Source: Streptomyces sp. SW4 | GTDB lineage: Bacteria; Actinomycetota; Actinomycetes; Streptomycetales; Streptomycetaceae | Reading direction: 5' to 3' | NCBI GenBank assembly: GCA_003248315.1 | Contig: QKWM01000004.1 | Span: 4,585,001 to 4,649,000, forward strand | DNA: 64,000 bases | Shown: positions 23,992 to 33,706 of the stretch, in pieces | Layout: each line of letters begins with the position of its first letter | Numbering within the stretch: position 1 is the first letter of the stretch | Notes under the pieces: generated by a model | The model's database searches: none | Seen by the model: the letters and a program-made list of their open reading frames with translations, nothing else | What the model was told of the DNA's origin: nothing | Made by a program: the position numbers and the translations under genes

Positions 23992-25368
23992 ATGGAGGAA
24001 CGCGTCGAACAGGCCGGCTTACCCGGCCTGCCGGCCGAGACCCCGCGCTCGTCGCGGGACGCTACCGCCCGGTGCGGCTGCTGGGACGCGGCGGCATGGG
24101 CGTGGTCTACGAGGCGGAGGACACCCGGCTCGGCCGCCGCGTGGCGGTGAAGATGCTGACCGCCGTCGAGGGGCTGACCGCGCAGGACGCGGCCTGGGAG
24201 AGGTTCCAGCGGGAGGCCCGCGCACTGGCGCGGATCGAGCATCCCGGTGTCGTCACGCTGTACGACGACGGCGTGCACGACGGCACCCCGTACCTGGTGA
24301 TGCAGGTGCTCGACGGGACCAGCCTGGCCGAGCTGGTCCTGCACTCCGGACCGCTGCCCGTACCGGCCGCCTGCACCGTGGCCCTGGGGATCGCGGACGC
24401 CCTGGAGGCCGGCCACCACAAGGGCGTGGTCCACCGCGACGTCAAGCCGTCCAACGTCGGCACCACCCGCAGCGGCCGGGTCGTGTTGCAGGACTTCGGA
24501 CTGGCACGGCTGGCCGGTGAGGCGGCGATCACCCGCACCGGGGCCCTGATCGGCACCCCGCAGTTCATGGCACCGGAGGCGATGCGCGGCGTCCTGCCCG
24601 GACCGGCCGCGGACTGGTACGGCCTCGGCGCCTGCATGTTCCTCATGCTCACCGGGGAGCTGCCGTTCGGAAAGACCGCCGACGTCGGCGCCATCATGGA
24701 GCGGGCCCTCGGCGACGGCATCCGGCCGCTGACCGGGACCGATGGCCTCCCACAGCCGCTGGCCGGGCTCGTCGACGAGCTGTGCCGCCAGGACCCCGAG
24801 CGGCGCCTCGCCGACCCCGCGTGGTGCGCGAGACCCTCGTCCCCCTGACCTACGGCGGCACCCAGCTGCTCGCCGACCTGGTGAAGCGGCACGCCCGGGA
24901 CGAGGCCGTGGACGCCGCGCGCGAGGCGGCCGGGCCGCCCTCCTTCGCGACCGCGGACGCCGCCGACGAGGGGGCGCCCGAGTACGTCTGGGCGGAGGCG
25001 GCCCTCCTGCCCGAGCAGCGGGACCGGGACGTCCTGGACCCCGCCACGCTCAGCGACGCCACCCGCCGCATCGTCCTCGGCAGCATGACCCCGCAGGCCG
25101 CGCTCTCCCGGCAGCGCGAGGCGGTCGGCCTCGTCCTGCGCGGCCAGCTGCGGGAGGCGGCGCAGATGCTGTCGGTGGTCGTCCCCGTCTGTCTGTCCAA
25201 GCTGGGCCCCGACCACCCCACCACCCTCACCAGCCAGTACTGGCAGGCCGTCTGCCTGGCCCGGCTGGGCGCCGGGGAGAGGCCCTGGACCTGCTCTCCC
25301 GGGTGAACCGACGTGTCAGCCCGCGACTGGAGGGGACGAACGGAGACGATGACCGACTTCCGCGTTGA
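23992..25368 (+). CDS. Serine/threonine protein kinase with TPR-like C-terminus
   Basis: Hanks-type kinase of about 459 residues after repair. It has the Gly loop LLGRGGMGVVYEAED (about residue 30), catalytic Lys in VAVKML, HRDVKPSN, the DFG motif (QDFGLARL) and the APE region (GTPQFMAPEAM), so it should be active. No transmembrane helix or PASTA repeat follows. Instead the last 150 residues are helical and include SKLGPDHPTTLTSQYWQAV and ARLGAGERALDLLSRVN, the pattern of kinesin-light-chain-type TPRs. Three bases are missing, near 24042, 24819 and 25278. The ATG at 23992 follows GGGGGAGCAG. Its 3' end overlaps the next gene by 20 bp. With the EACC1-like and caspase-like genes it forms a compact operon. 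The kinase target is unknown; the two downstream products are the obvious candidates. Confidence 0.85.
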
Positions 25369-25785
25369 GATCTCGGGAGCACCGGACGGCACGGACGCCG
25401 AGGACCACCTCCGCTCCCTGCTGCGCTGGCTGCGCGAGGACGGGACACTCTCCCTGCGGGCGCGGGCCGGCAGCAGCGCGCCGCTCGCCCCGGCAGCATG
25501 GGCACCGGCCTCGACATCCTCCAGCTGGCCATCGGCAGCGGGCTGTCCGCGGCCTCCCTCGTCTTCTCCGTCCTGCAGTGGCAGACCTCCCGGCGCCGGG
25601 CCCCGGCCGTCACCCTGCGCCGCGGCGACGTGGAGGTCCTGCTCACCGCGGAGGCGGCGCGCGACGAGGAGGCCGTGCGCGGCATCATCGACCTGCTCGA
25701 CCGGCCGGCGCCGCCGGGGCCCGCACACAGCGAGGAGACGCCCGCACAGAGCGAGGAGAGCGGAGGCGATGACCGGACTGCCTGA
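25349..25785 (+). CDS. EACC1-type effector-associated small protein
   Basis: 145 residues after restoring a G near 25491. The first 60 residues predict as alternating strands and helices (TDFRVEISGAPDGTDAEDHLRSL, then DGTLSLRARAG). A hydrophobic helix follows (LDILQLAIGSGLSAASLVFSVLQW) and a basic TSRRR, then a second strand-helix segment (VTLRRGDVEVLLTAEA) and an acidic tail. This layout, and the caspase-like gene directly after it, match the effector-associated constant component EACC1 described in bacterial conflict systems. Assignment is by remembered sequence pattern and context, not by search. The start lies inside the kinase gene and the stop 17 bp inside the caspase gene, so the three are probably translationally coupled. 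The hydrophobic helix could place it at the membrane. Confidence 0.75.
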
Positions 25786-26903
25786 CCCCGCCCGCTCCCG
25801 GGCCGTCCTCGTGGGCACCGCCTCCTACCGGCATCTGCCCCAGCTGCCGCGGTCGAGGCCAACGTGGTCGATCTGGCCGCCGAACTGTGCGACGCCACCG
25901 TCTGGGGCTGCCCGTACAGCACTGCACCGTCGTCACCGACCCGCTCACCACCCCGGCGATCCTCGACCCGGTGTACCAGGCCGGGGAAGAGGCCACCGAC
26001 ACGCTCCTGGTGTACTTCGCGGGCCACGGCATGCGCGACGCCGACTCCGCCGACCTGTACCTGGCCCTCGGCGACTCCCGCGAACACCTCGGCTACACGG
26101 CCGTCGCCTACCAGCACCTGCGCGCCGCGCTGCGCACCGCCCGCGCCCGGCGCAAGATCGTCGTGCTCGACTGCTGCTTCAGCGGACGCGCCGCCCGGGC
26201 CCTGTCCGGCGCGGACCAGCTGGCCGCCCAGGCCGCCGTGGACGGCGCCTACGTCCTGGCCGCCTCGCCGCGGGACCGCATCGCGCTGGCGCCGGACGGC
26301 GAACGCTACACGGCGTTCACCGGTGAACTGCTCGCCATCCTGCGCGACGGGGTGGAGGGCGGCCCCGAACTCATCGACCTGGACACCCTCCACCGGGTCC
26401 TGGAGGAACGCCTGCGCGCCAAGAACCGGCCCCTGCCGCAGCGCTCCCAGGAGAACGGCGTCGGACGCCTGCCGCTGGCCCGCAACAAGGCCAGGGCCGG
26501 CCGCCGGGGTCCCGCGGGCCCGGTGCTGGCCGCCGACGTCCGCGCCGCCCTGGTCGCCACCGGGCTCTCCCTGGCGCGGCTGCTGCGCGCCGAGGGCAAC
26601 ACCCGCGACGCGCTGCCCGTGCTGCGCCTGGCGATGCAGGAGCAGCGGACCGGCGACGGCCACGGCGACCTGGTCGACGTCCAGCTGGAGCTGTCGGAAC
26701 TGCTCGCCGAGACCGGGCAGGTGCGCGAGGCGATCGAGGTGCTGGAACTCGCCTTCCAGCGGGTGCACACGGTCTACGGGCCCGAGGCCGTCCTGGTCTG
26801 CCGCCGCCTGGCCGACCTGCTCCAGGAGTCCGGGAACCACCTCCAGGCCTGCGAGGTGCTCAAGCACGCCCTCGACATCAGCGAGCACGCCGGAAGGCGC
26901 TGA
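25769..26903 (+). CDS. Caspase-like (C14 family) protease with TPR-like C-terminus
   Basis: 378 residues after two repairs (a C near 25850, LPQLPAVEANVVDL expected; a G near 25905, VWGLPVQHCTVV expected). The caspase fold starts at RAVLVGTASYRHLPQLP. The catalytic His is in LLVYFAGHGMRD (about residue 95) and the catalytic Cys in KIVVLDCCFSGRA (about residue 145), both intact. The region ending about residue 240 closes the protease domain. The last 130 residues are helical repeats of TPR type (LSLARLLRAEGNTRDALPVL, LSELLAETGQVREAIEVL, ADLLQESGNHLQACEVL). It follows the EACC1-like gene, as in the family called caspase, EACC1-associated. The likely role is a cleavage effector triggered by infection or damage; this is inferred. 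The stop lies in the first unit of a tandem repeat. Confidence 0.85.
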
Positions 26904-27060
26904 ACCGGGCCCGCCGGAAGGCGCGGGACGGCGCTGGCCCGAGCCTGTCGGAAGGCGCCGGACGGCGCTGGCCCGAGCCCGTCGGAAGGCGCCGGACGGC
27001 GCTGGACCGAGCCCGCCGGACGGCCGCGAAGCGAGCCCGCCGGCAGGCGCCGGACCGCGT
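26891..27060. repeat. 34-bp tandem repeat with 24-bp short units
   Basis: Units begin CGGAAGGCGC. Full 34-bp units start at 26915, 26949 and 26983 and are nearly identical (first 20 bases CGGAAGGCGCCGGACGGCGC, then a TGGCCCGAGC-type end). A shorter 24-bp unit lies at each side, at 26891 and 27017, followed by a decayed partial copy. The first unit contains the caspase stop codon. The unit length is not a multiple of three and no reading frame is kept, so it is not coding repeat. It fills the gap up to the terminator. Confidence 0.85.
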
Positions 27061-27070
27061 CGAAACGACG

Positions 27071-27108
27071 AAGCGGCCCGGCGGTGACAAAGCACCGCCG
27101 GGCCGCTT
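27071..27108. terminator. Bidirectional terminator between caspase and DUF349 genes
   Basis: A perfect 16-bp inverted repeat, AAGCGGCCCGGCGGTG at 27071-27086 and its complement at 27093-27108, with a 6-base loop ACAAAG. The stem ends in AA and TT on the outside, so it can act in both directions. It lies between two convergent genes. Confidence 0.88.
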
Positions 27109-27123
27109 CAGGCGCGGCGTGGG

Positions 27124-28353
27124 TCAGCCGCCGAACTCCTGCAGGCCCTTCAGGGCCTGGTCCAGCAGCGCCTGGCGGCCCTCCAGCTCCCGCTCCAGCT
27201 TCTCGGCGCGGGCCGTGTTGCCCTGGGCGCGGGCCTGCTCGATCTGGCCCTTCAGCTTGTCCACGGCCGCCTGGAGCTGACCGGTCAGACCCTCGGCACG
27301 CGCGCGTGCCTCCGGGTTCGTCCGGCGCCACTCGGCCTCCTCGGCCTCCTGGATCGCCCGCTCCACCGCGTGCATACGGCCCTCGACCTTCGGCCGGGCG
27401 TCGCGCGGGACGTGACCGATCGCCTCCCAGCGCTCGTTGATCGCGCGGAAGCCGGCGCGGGCCGCCTTCAGATCCGTGATCGGCAGGAGCTTCTCGGCCT
27501 CCTCGGCCAGCTCCTCCTTGAGCTTGAGGTTCTCGGCCTGCTCGGCGTCCCGCTCGGCGAACACCGCGCTGCGGGCGCCGAAGAAGACGTCCTGGGCTCC
27601 GCGGAAGCGGTTCCACAGGTCGTCCTCGTGCTCGCGCTGCGCACGGCCCGCGGCCTTCCACTCGGCCATCAGCTCGCGGTAGCGCGCGGCCGTCGGGCCC
27701 CAGTCCGTCGAACCCGACAGCGCCTCGGCCTCCGCGACCAGCCGCTCCTTGATCCGCCGTGCCTCCTCGCGCTGCGCGTCCAGCTGCGCGAAGTGCTGCT
27801 TGCGCCGCTTGGAGAACGCCGACCGGGCGTGCGAGAAGCGGTGCCACAGCTCGTCGTCGGACTTGCGGTCGAGCCGGGGCAGGCCCTTCCAGGTGTCGAC
27901 CAGCGACCGCAGCCGCTCACCGGCCACCCGCCACTGGTCGGACTGCGCCAGCTCCTCGGCCTCGGCGACCAGCGCCTCCTTGGCCCGGCGGGCCTCGTCG
28001 GACTGCTTGGCCCGCTGCGCCTTGCGCTCCTCACGGCGCTTCTCCACCAGCTCCACGAGCTTGTCCAGCCGCACCCGCAGGGCGTCGAGGTCACCGACGG
28101 CGTGATGCGCATCGACCTGCTCGCGCAGGTGGTCGATGGCGGCCATGGCGTCCTTCGCCGACAGGTCGGTGGTCTTCACCCGCTTCTCGAGGAGGCCGAT
28201 CTCGACAACCAGGCCCTCGTACTTGCGCTCGAAATAGGCCAGCGCCTCCTCGGGGGAGCCTGCCTGCCAGGAACCGACGACCTTCTCGCCGTCGGCCGTA
28301 CGCACGTACACGGTCCCCGTCTCGTCGACGCGGCCCCACGGGTCGCTGCTCAC
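27124..28353 (-). CDS. DUF349 domain coiled-coil protein
   Basis: 409 residues, intact. The protein consists of repeated helical DUF349 units, each with a conserved Trp-containing core (SDQWRVAGERLRSLVDTWKGL, STDWGPTAARYRELMAEWKAA, LKAARAGFRAINERWEAIG) separated by charged coiled coil. No enzyme motif is visible. The N-terminus SSDPWGRVDETGTVYVRTADGEKVVGSW is a short beta-rich segment typical of the actinobacterial members. GTG start at 28353. A gene of this type next to a cyclophilin gene is usual in Streptomyces near rel. The function is unknown. Confidence 0.88.
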   Translation of the reverse strand: MSSDPWGRVDETGTVYVRTADGEKVVGSWQAGSPEEALAYFERKYEGLVVEIGLLEKRVKTTDLSAKDAMAAIDHLREQVDAHHAVGDLDALRVRLDKLVELVEKRREERKAQRAKQSDEARRAKEALVAEAEELAQSDQWRVAGERLRSLVDTWKGLPRLDRKSDDELWHRFSHARSAFSKRRKQHFAQLDAQREEARRIKERLVAEAEALSGSTDWGPTAARYRELMAEWKAAGRAQREHEDDLWNRFRGAQDVFFGARSAVFAERDAEQAENLKLKEELAEEAEKLLPITDLKAARAGFRAINERWEAIGHVPRDARPKVEGRMHAVERAIQEAEEAEWRRTNPEARARAEGLTGQLQAAVDKLKGQIEQARAQGNTARAEKLERELEGRQALLDQALKGLQEFGG

Positions 28354-28489
28354 AGCGCCTCCTCCACATGATGCCTGCGGAGGGCTTCAGCACCCCCGGG
28401 CATCGTCCACAGTTTCGTCACCGCCAACATAGGCGACCGGCGGGCGGCCTGTCCGCATCCCGCGCGACCGAAATTCCGCAGATGAGCGG

Positions 28490-29317
28490 TCAGGACCGGG
28501 TCACCGTCGCCTTGTCGATCACGACCGTCGCGTTGGGCGCCGTGTTGCCCGTCGTGGGGTCCGGAGCCGTGGCCCCGGCGGCCGCGATCTTCTTCAGGAC
28601 CTTCATGCCCTCCTCCGACACCTTGCCGAACGGCGTGTAGGCCGGCGACAGCTTGCTGTCCTGGTAGACGAGGAAGAACTGGCTGCCGCCGGAGTTCTTC
28701 TGCCCGGTGTTCGCCATCGCGACGGTGCCCGCCGGGTAGACGCCGCCCTTGAGGCTCTCGTCCTTCAGGTTCTCGTCCGGGATCGTGTACCCCGGCCCGC
28801 CGGTGCCCTGGCCCGTGGGGTCGCCGCACTGGAGCACGTAGATGCCGTCGGGGGTCAGCCGGTGGCACCGGGTGTGGTCGAAGTAGCCCTTGCCGGCGAG
28901 GAAGTTGAACGAGTTCACCGTGTGCGGCGCGGCTTCCGCGTCGAGCGCGATGTCGATCTCACCGCACGTGGTGTCCAGGGTCATCGTGTACTTCGCCGAC
29001 TTGTCGATGGTCATCGCCGGCTCCTTCTTCCACGTCTGCGACTTGACCTCGCCCTTGGCGGGCTTGTCACAGGGGTCCGGGGCCTTGCTGGTCGGCGTGG
29101 CGCTCGGCGTCACCTCGGCGCTCGCGTTCTCCTTGCCGTCGTCCTGGAAGGGCTCCGTCGCGTAGAGCGCCACACTCCCGATCACCACCACACCGAGCAC
29201 CGACGCGATCACCGCGTTGCGCATGCGTGCCTTGCGCCGCGCGGCGGTGCGTCGCTGCTGCTGGCGCAAGAACTTCTCCCGGGCGAGCTGACGCCGCCGC
29301 TGCTCCTGGCTGACCAC
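28490..29317 (-). CDS. Membrane-anchored cyclophilin-type peptidyl-prolyl isomerase
   Basis: 275 residues, intact. A basic N-terminus (RQQQRRTAARRKARMRN) is followed by one transmembrane helix (AVIASVLGVVVIGSVALYA, about residues 33-52), a Pro/Ser/Thr-rich spacer and then the cyclophilin fold. Core motifs are present: FNFLAGKGYFDHTRCHRLTPD, the QCGDPTGQGTGGPGY block and SGGSQFFLVYQD. It should help fold exported proteins on the outer face of the membrane. The GTG at 29317 is chosen because it leaves a normal basic leader before the helix. It is divergent from the metallo-hydrolase gene. Confidence 0.9.
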   Translation of the reverse strand: MVSQEQRRRQLAREKFLRQQQRRTAARRKARMRNAVIASVLGVVVIGSVALYATEPFQDDGKENASAEVTPSATPTSKAPDPCDKPAKGEVKSQTWKKEPAMTIDKSAKYTMTLDTTCGEIDIALDAEAAPHTVNSFNFLAGKGYFDHTRCHRLTPDGIYVLQCGDPTGQGTGGPGYTIPDENLKDESLKGGVYPAGTVAMANTGQKNSGGSQFFLVYQDSKLSPAYTPFGKVSEEGMKVLKKIAAAGATAPDPTTGNTAPNATVVIDKATVTRS

Positions 29318-29509
29318 CGGGTTCTCTCCTCATGCGTCTTCGTGCGTCTTCGTGTGCCGACCGGTACGCATGCGGGCCCGTGGGACGACCGCCTGCGTGT
29401 AGCCCCGTACCGTATATGGGTTCGCTGAGGAATCGGCACCGCCGGTAGGCTCTGACCACGGGCGCAGCCCGCTGGCAAGCCCACCGAACCGACACAACGA
29501 AGGACGAAC

Positions 29510-30216
29510 GTGCTCATTGCCGGGTTCCCCGCCGGGGCCTGGGGACGAACTGTTATCTCGTCGCCCCCGCCGCCGGTGAGGAGTGCGTGATCATCGACCC
29601 GGGCCACCAGGCGGCCCCCGGAGTCGAGGAAGCGATCAGGAAGCATCGGCTCAAGCCCGTCGCCGTCGTCCTCACCCACGGCCACATCGACCACGTGGCC
29701 TCGGTCGTCCCGGTGTGCGGCGCGCACGACGTACCGGCCTGGATCCACCCCGAGGACCGGTACATGATGAGCGACCCCGAGAAGGCGCTCGGCCGGTCCA
29801 TCGGCATGCCGCTGATGGGCGAGCTGACCGTGGGGGAGCCGGACGACGTCCGGGAGATGACCGACGGCGCCACGCTGGAGCTGGCCGGTCTGGAGCTGAG
29901 CGTCGCGCACGCACCGGGCCATACCAAGGGGTCGGTGACCTTCGCCCTTCCCGAGGCGGCGGACATCCCGCCGGTCCTCTTCTCGGGCGACCTGCTGTTC
30001 GCCGGCTCCATCGGACGCACCGACCTGCCCGGCGGTGACATGGCCGAGATGCTCGACTCGCTGGCCCGCGTGTGCCTGCCGCTCGACGACTCGACCGTGG
30101 TGCTGTCCGGCCACGGCCCCCAGACGACCATCGGCCGGGAGCGCGCCACCAACCCCTATCTGCGGCAGGTGGCCGCCGGCCTCGGGAGCGCGGACGCTCC
30201 CCGACGAGGAATGTGA
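29510..30216 (+). CDS. MBL-fold metallo-hydrolase (glyoxalase II-like)
   Basis: Metallo-beta-lactamase fold hydrolase. The signature LTHGHIDHVAS (HxHxDH) near residue 58 and the later HAPGHTKGS, LLFAGSIGRTDLPGG and VLSGHGPQTTIGRER supply the two-metal site. One G is missing near 29541 (AWGTNCYLVAP expected); after repair the protein has 235 residues. The GTG at 29510 begins MLIAGFPAG. It ends 13 bp before hisS and is probably co-transcribed with it, a pairing usual in actinobacteria. A glyoxalase-type thioester substrate is likely but not proved by sequence. Confidence 0.9.
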
Positions 30217-30229
30217 CGAGAGACCTTCC

Positions 30230-31491
30230 GTGAGCACCTTCAAGGCACCCAAGGGCACCTACGACCTGCTGCCGCCGGACTCCGCCAAGTACCTGGCCGT
30301 CCGCGAGGCGATCGCCGCCCCGCTGCGCAACTCCGGCTACGGCTACATCGAGACGCCCGGCTTCGAGAACGTCGAGCTGTTCGCCCGCGGCGTCGGCGAG
30401 TCCACCGACATCGTGACCAAGGAGATGTACGCCTTCGAGACCAAGGGCGGCGACCGTCTCGCCCTGCGCCCCGAGGGCACCGCCTCCGTGCTGCGCGCGG
30501 CCCTGGAGGCCAACCTGCACAAGGCGGGCAACCTCCCGGTCAAGCTCTGGTACTCCGGCTCGTACTACCGCTACGAGCGCCCGCAGAAGGGCCGCTACCG
30601 CCACTTCTCCCAGGTCGGCGCCGAGGCGATCGGCGCCGAGGACCCCGCGCTGGACGCCGAGCTGATCATCCTGGCCGACCAGGCGTACCGCTCGCTGGGC
30701 CTGAGCGACTTCCGCATCCTGCTCAACAGCCTCGGCGACAAGGAGTGCCGCCCGGTGTACCGGGCCGCGCTCCAGGACTTCCTGCGCGGCCTGGACCTGG
30801 ACGAGGACACCCTGCGCCGGGCGGAGATCAACCCGCTGCGCGTCCTCGACGACAAGCGGCAGGACGTCCAGAAGCAGCTCACCGACGCCCCCTGCTGCGC
30901 GACTACCTGTGCGACGCGTGCAAGGCGTACCACGAGGAGGTCCGCGAGCTGATCACCGCGGCCGGCGTCGCCTTCGAGGACGACCCGAAGCTGGTGCGCG
31001 GGCTGGACTACTACACCCGCACGACCTTCGAGTTCGTCCACGACGGCCTCGGCTCCCAGTCCGCCGTCGGCGGCGGCGGACGGTACGACGGCCTGTCGGA
31101 GATGATCGGCGGCCCCGCGCTGCCGTCCGTCGGCTGGGCTCTCGGCGTCGACCGCACGGTCCTCGCCCTGGAGGCGGAGGGCGTCGAGCTGGACATCCCC
31201 TCCACCACCGCCGTCTTCGCCGTCCCGCTCGGCGAGGAGGCCCGCCGTGTGCTGTTCGGCAAGGTCACCGAACTGCGCAAGAACGGCATCGCCACCGACT
31301 TCTCCTACGGCGGCAAGGGCCTCAAGGGCGCCATGAAGAACGCCAACCGCAGCGGCGCCCGCTACGCGATCGTCGCCGGCGAGCGCGACCTGGCCGACGG
31401 CGTCGTCCAGCTCAAGGACATGGAGTCCGGCGAGCAGACCGCGGTCGGCGTCAACGAGATCGTGGCCGAACTGGAGGCGCGGCTCGGCTGA
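30230..31491 (+). CDS. hisS: Histidine--tRNA ligase
   Basis: Class II aminoacyl-tRNA synthetase for histidine. The N-terminus FKAPKGTYDLLPPDS, motif 2 (LWYSGSYYRYERPQKGRYRHF), the two histidine-binding signatures (LVRGLDYYTRTTFEFV and GGGGRYDGLSEMIGG) and a C-terminal anticodon domain are all there. One C is missing near 30890 in a run of C (TDAPLLRDYLCDAC expected); after repair the length is 420 residues. The GTG at 30230 follows 13 bp after the upstream hydrolase gene. Confidence 0.95.
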
Positions 31492-31656
31492 GAGCGCCGG
31501 CGGGGGCATCGGCGGCCCGGTGCCCCGTCAACTTCCGTCCACGGGCGTACCCCTGTGTTCAGGCCTTTATGTTCCGCGAACGGTGCACGCCTGCCCGAGT
31601 GCGGCACAATGTCCGTGCCCGAAGCACTCCCGCTCTCTAGTGACGGAATCGGCGTG

Positions 31657-32313
31657 ATGAGCAAGACGACAGTGAAGGACGTCTCCACCGTGCCCGAGCC
31701 CCGGCGCGCCGCCGCCGAGCCCAGCAAGGCCGGCAGCAGCCGTGCCTTCGCCCTGCTCATGGTGATCACGGGCGCGGCGGGACTGCTCGCCGCATGGATC
31801 ATCACGCTGGACAAGAACAAGATCCTCGAGGCCAAGGCCGAGGGGACGACGTACAACCCGAGCTGCGGACTCAACCCGATCGTCTCCTGCGGCAGCGTCA
31901 TGGAGAGCGCCCAGGCGTCCGTGTTCGGCTTCCCCAACCCGATGCTCGGCCTGGTCACCTACGGCATGGTCGTCTGCGTCGGCGTGAGCCTGCTCACCGG
32001 GGCCCGCTTCCCGCGCTGGTACTGGCTGACCTTCAACGCCGGCTGCCTGTTCGGCGTGGGCTTCGTGACCTGGCTGCAGTTCCAGTCCCTGTACCGCATC
32101 AACGCGCTGTGCCTGTGGTGCTGCCTGGCCTGGGTGGCGACCATCCTCATGTTCTGGTACGTGACGTCGTTCAACGTCCGCACCGGCCACCTCCCCGCGC
32201 CGGGCTGGCTGAAGCGCTTCCTCGCCGAGTTCACCTGGGTCCTGCCGGTGACGCACATCGGCATCGTCTGCATGCTGATCCTGACCCGCTGGGGCAGCCA
32301 GCTCTGGGCCTGA
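31657..32313 (+). CDS. Vitamin K epoxide reductase (VKOR) family protein
   Basis: 218 residues, intact. An integral membrane quinone-linked oxidoreductase that keeps a DsbA-like protein oxidised. The active-site CXXC is in NALCLWCCLAW (about residue 150), the loop cysteine pair is in NPSCGLNPIVSCGSV, and the second-helix motif GFPNPMLGLVTYGMV is typical. Five hydrophobic segments are seen, with a soluble N-terminus of about 30 residues. The ATG at 31657 was chosen; further upstream starts lack a good ribosome site. No DsbA gene is nearby. It lies between hisS and rarA. Confidence 0.9.
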   Translation: MSKTTVKDVSTVPEPRRAAAEPSKAGSSRAFALLMVITGAAGLLAAWIITLDKNKILEAKAEGTTYNPSCGLNPIVSCGSVMESAQASVFGFPNPMLGLVTYGMVVCVGVSLLTGARFPRWYWLTFNAGCLFGVGFVTWLQFQSLYRINALCLWCCLAWVATILMFWYVTSFNVRTGHLPAPGWLKRFLAEFTWVLPVTHIGIVCMLILTRWGSQLWA

Positions 32314-32351
32314 CCGAGGGCGCTGTCGGTGCCGTGTTCTAGGGTTCTGAC

Positions 32352-33706
32352 GTGGAGCCCGACCTGTTCACCGCCGCAGCAGAAGAACGCCAGGAGAAGG
32401 AACCCGCCGGCAGCCCCCTGGCGGTCCGGATGCGCCCGCGCACCCTCGACGAGGTCGTGGGCCAGCAGCACCTGCTGAAGCCCGGCTCGCCCCTGCGCCG
32501 GCTGGTCGGCGAGGGCGCCTCGGGGCCCGCCGGCCCGTCCTCCGTGATCCTGTGGGGCCCGCCCGGCACGGGCAAGACGACGCTGGCGTACGTGGTCTCC
32601 AAGGCCACCAACAAGCGCTTCGTGGAACTGTCGGCGATCACCGCGGGCGTCAAGGAGGTCCGCGCCGTCATCGACGGAGCCCGCCGCGCCGTCGGGGGGT
32701 ACGGCAAGGAGACCGTCCTCTTCCTCGACGAGATCCACCGGTTCAGCAAGGCCCAGCAGGACTCCCTCCTCCCGGCCGTCGAGAACCGCTGGGTCACCCT
32801 CATCGCCGCCACCACGGAGAACCCGTACTTCTCGGTGATCTCCCCCCTGCTCTCCCGCTCCCTGCTGCTCACCCTCGAACCCCTCACGGACGACGACATC
32901 CGCGGACTGCTCCGGCGGGCACTGAGCGACGAACGCGGACTCAAGGACGCCGTCGGCCTCCCGAGGACACAGAGGAGCATCTGCTGCGCATCGCCGGCGG
33001 CGACGCCCGCCGCGCGCTCACCGCCCTGGAGGCGGCAGCCGGCGCCGCCCTCGACAAGGGCGAGACGGAGATCGGCCTGACGACCCTGGAGGAGACGGTC
33101 GACCGGGCCGCGGTCAAGTACGACCGCGACGGTGACCAGCACTACGACGTCGCCAGCGCCCTGATCAAGTCCATCCGCGGCTCCGACGTCGACGCCGCGC
33201 TGCACTACCTGGCCCGCATGATCGAGGCCGGCGAGGACCCCCGGTTCATCGCCCGCCGCCTGATGATCTCCGCCAGCGAGGACATCGGGCTCGCCGACCC
33301 CAACGCCCTGCCGATCGCGGTCGCCGCCGCCCAGGCCGTCGCCATGATCGGCTTCCCCGAGGCGGCCCTCACGCTCAGCCACGCGACCATCGCCCTGGCC
33401 CTCGCCCCCAAGTCCAACGCGGCGACGACCGCCATCGGCGCCGCCCTGGAGGACGTGCGCAAGGGCCTGGCCGGACCCGTCCCGCCCCATCTGCGCGACA
33501 GCCACTACAAGGGCGCCGGCAAGCTCGGCCACGGCGAGGGCTACGTCTACCCGCACGACCTGCCCGAGGGCATCGCCGCCCAGCAGTACGCTCCGGACGC
33601 GCTGAAGGACCGCGAGTACTACACCCCGACCCGGCACGGCGCGGAGGCGCGCTACGCCGACGCCGTCGAGTGGACCAGGAAGCACCTCGGTCGCAGGCGG
33701 TCCTGA
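32352..33706 (+). CDS. rarA: Replication-associated recombination ATPase RarA (MgsA)
   Basis: AAA+ ATPase related to clamp loaders and RuvB that works at stalled forks. Walker A (GPPGTGKTTLAYVV), Walker B (LFLDEIHRFSKAQQD), the sensor region (LIAATTENPYFSV) and the C-terminal tetramerisation part (DIGLADPNALPIAVAAAQA) are readable. One C is missing near 32962 (GLPEDTEEHLLRIAGGDARRAL expected); after repair the protein is 451 residues. The GTG at 32352 begins MEPDLFTAAAEERQ, close to the family start. Confidence 0.93.

Noticed and set aside
26891..27060. CRISPR-like array after the caspase gene
   Set aside because: Units are directly adjacent without unique spacers, lengths are 34 and 24 bp, and no cas gene is present.
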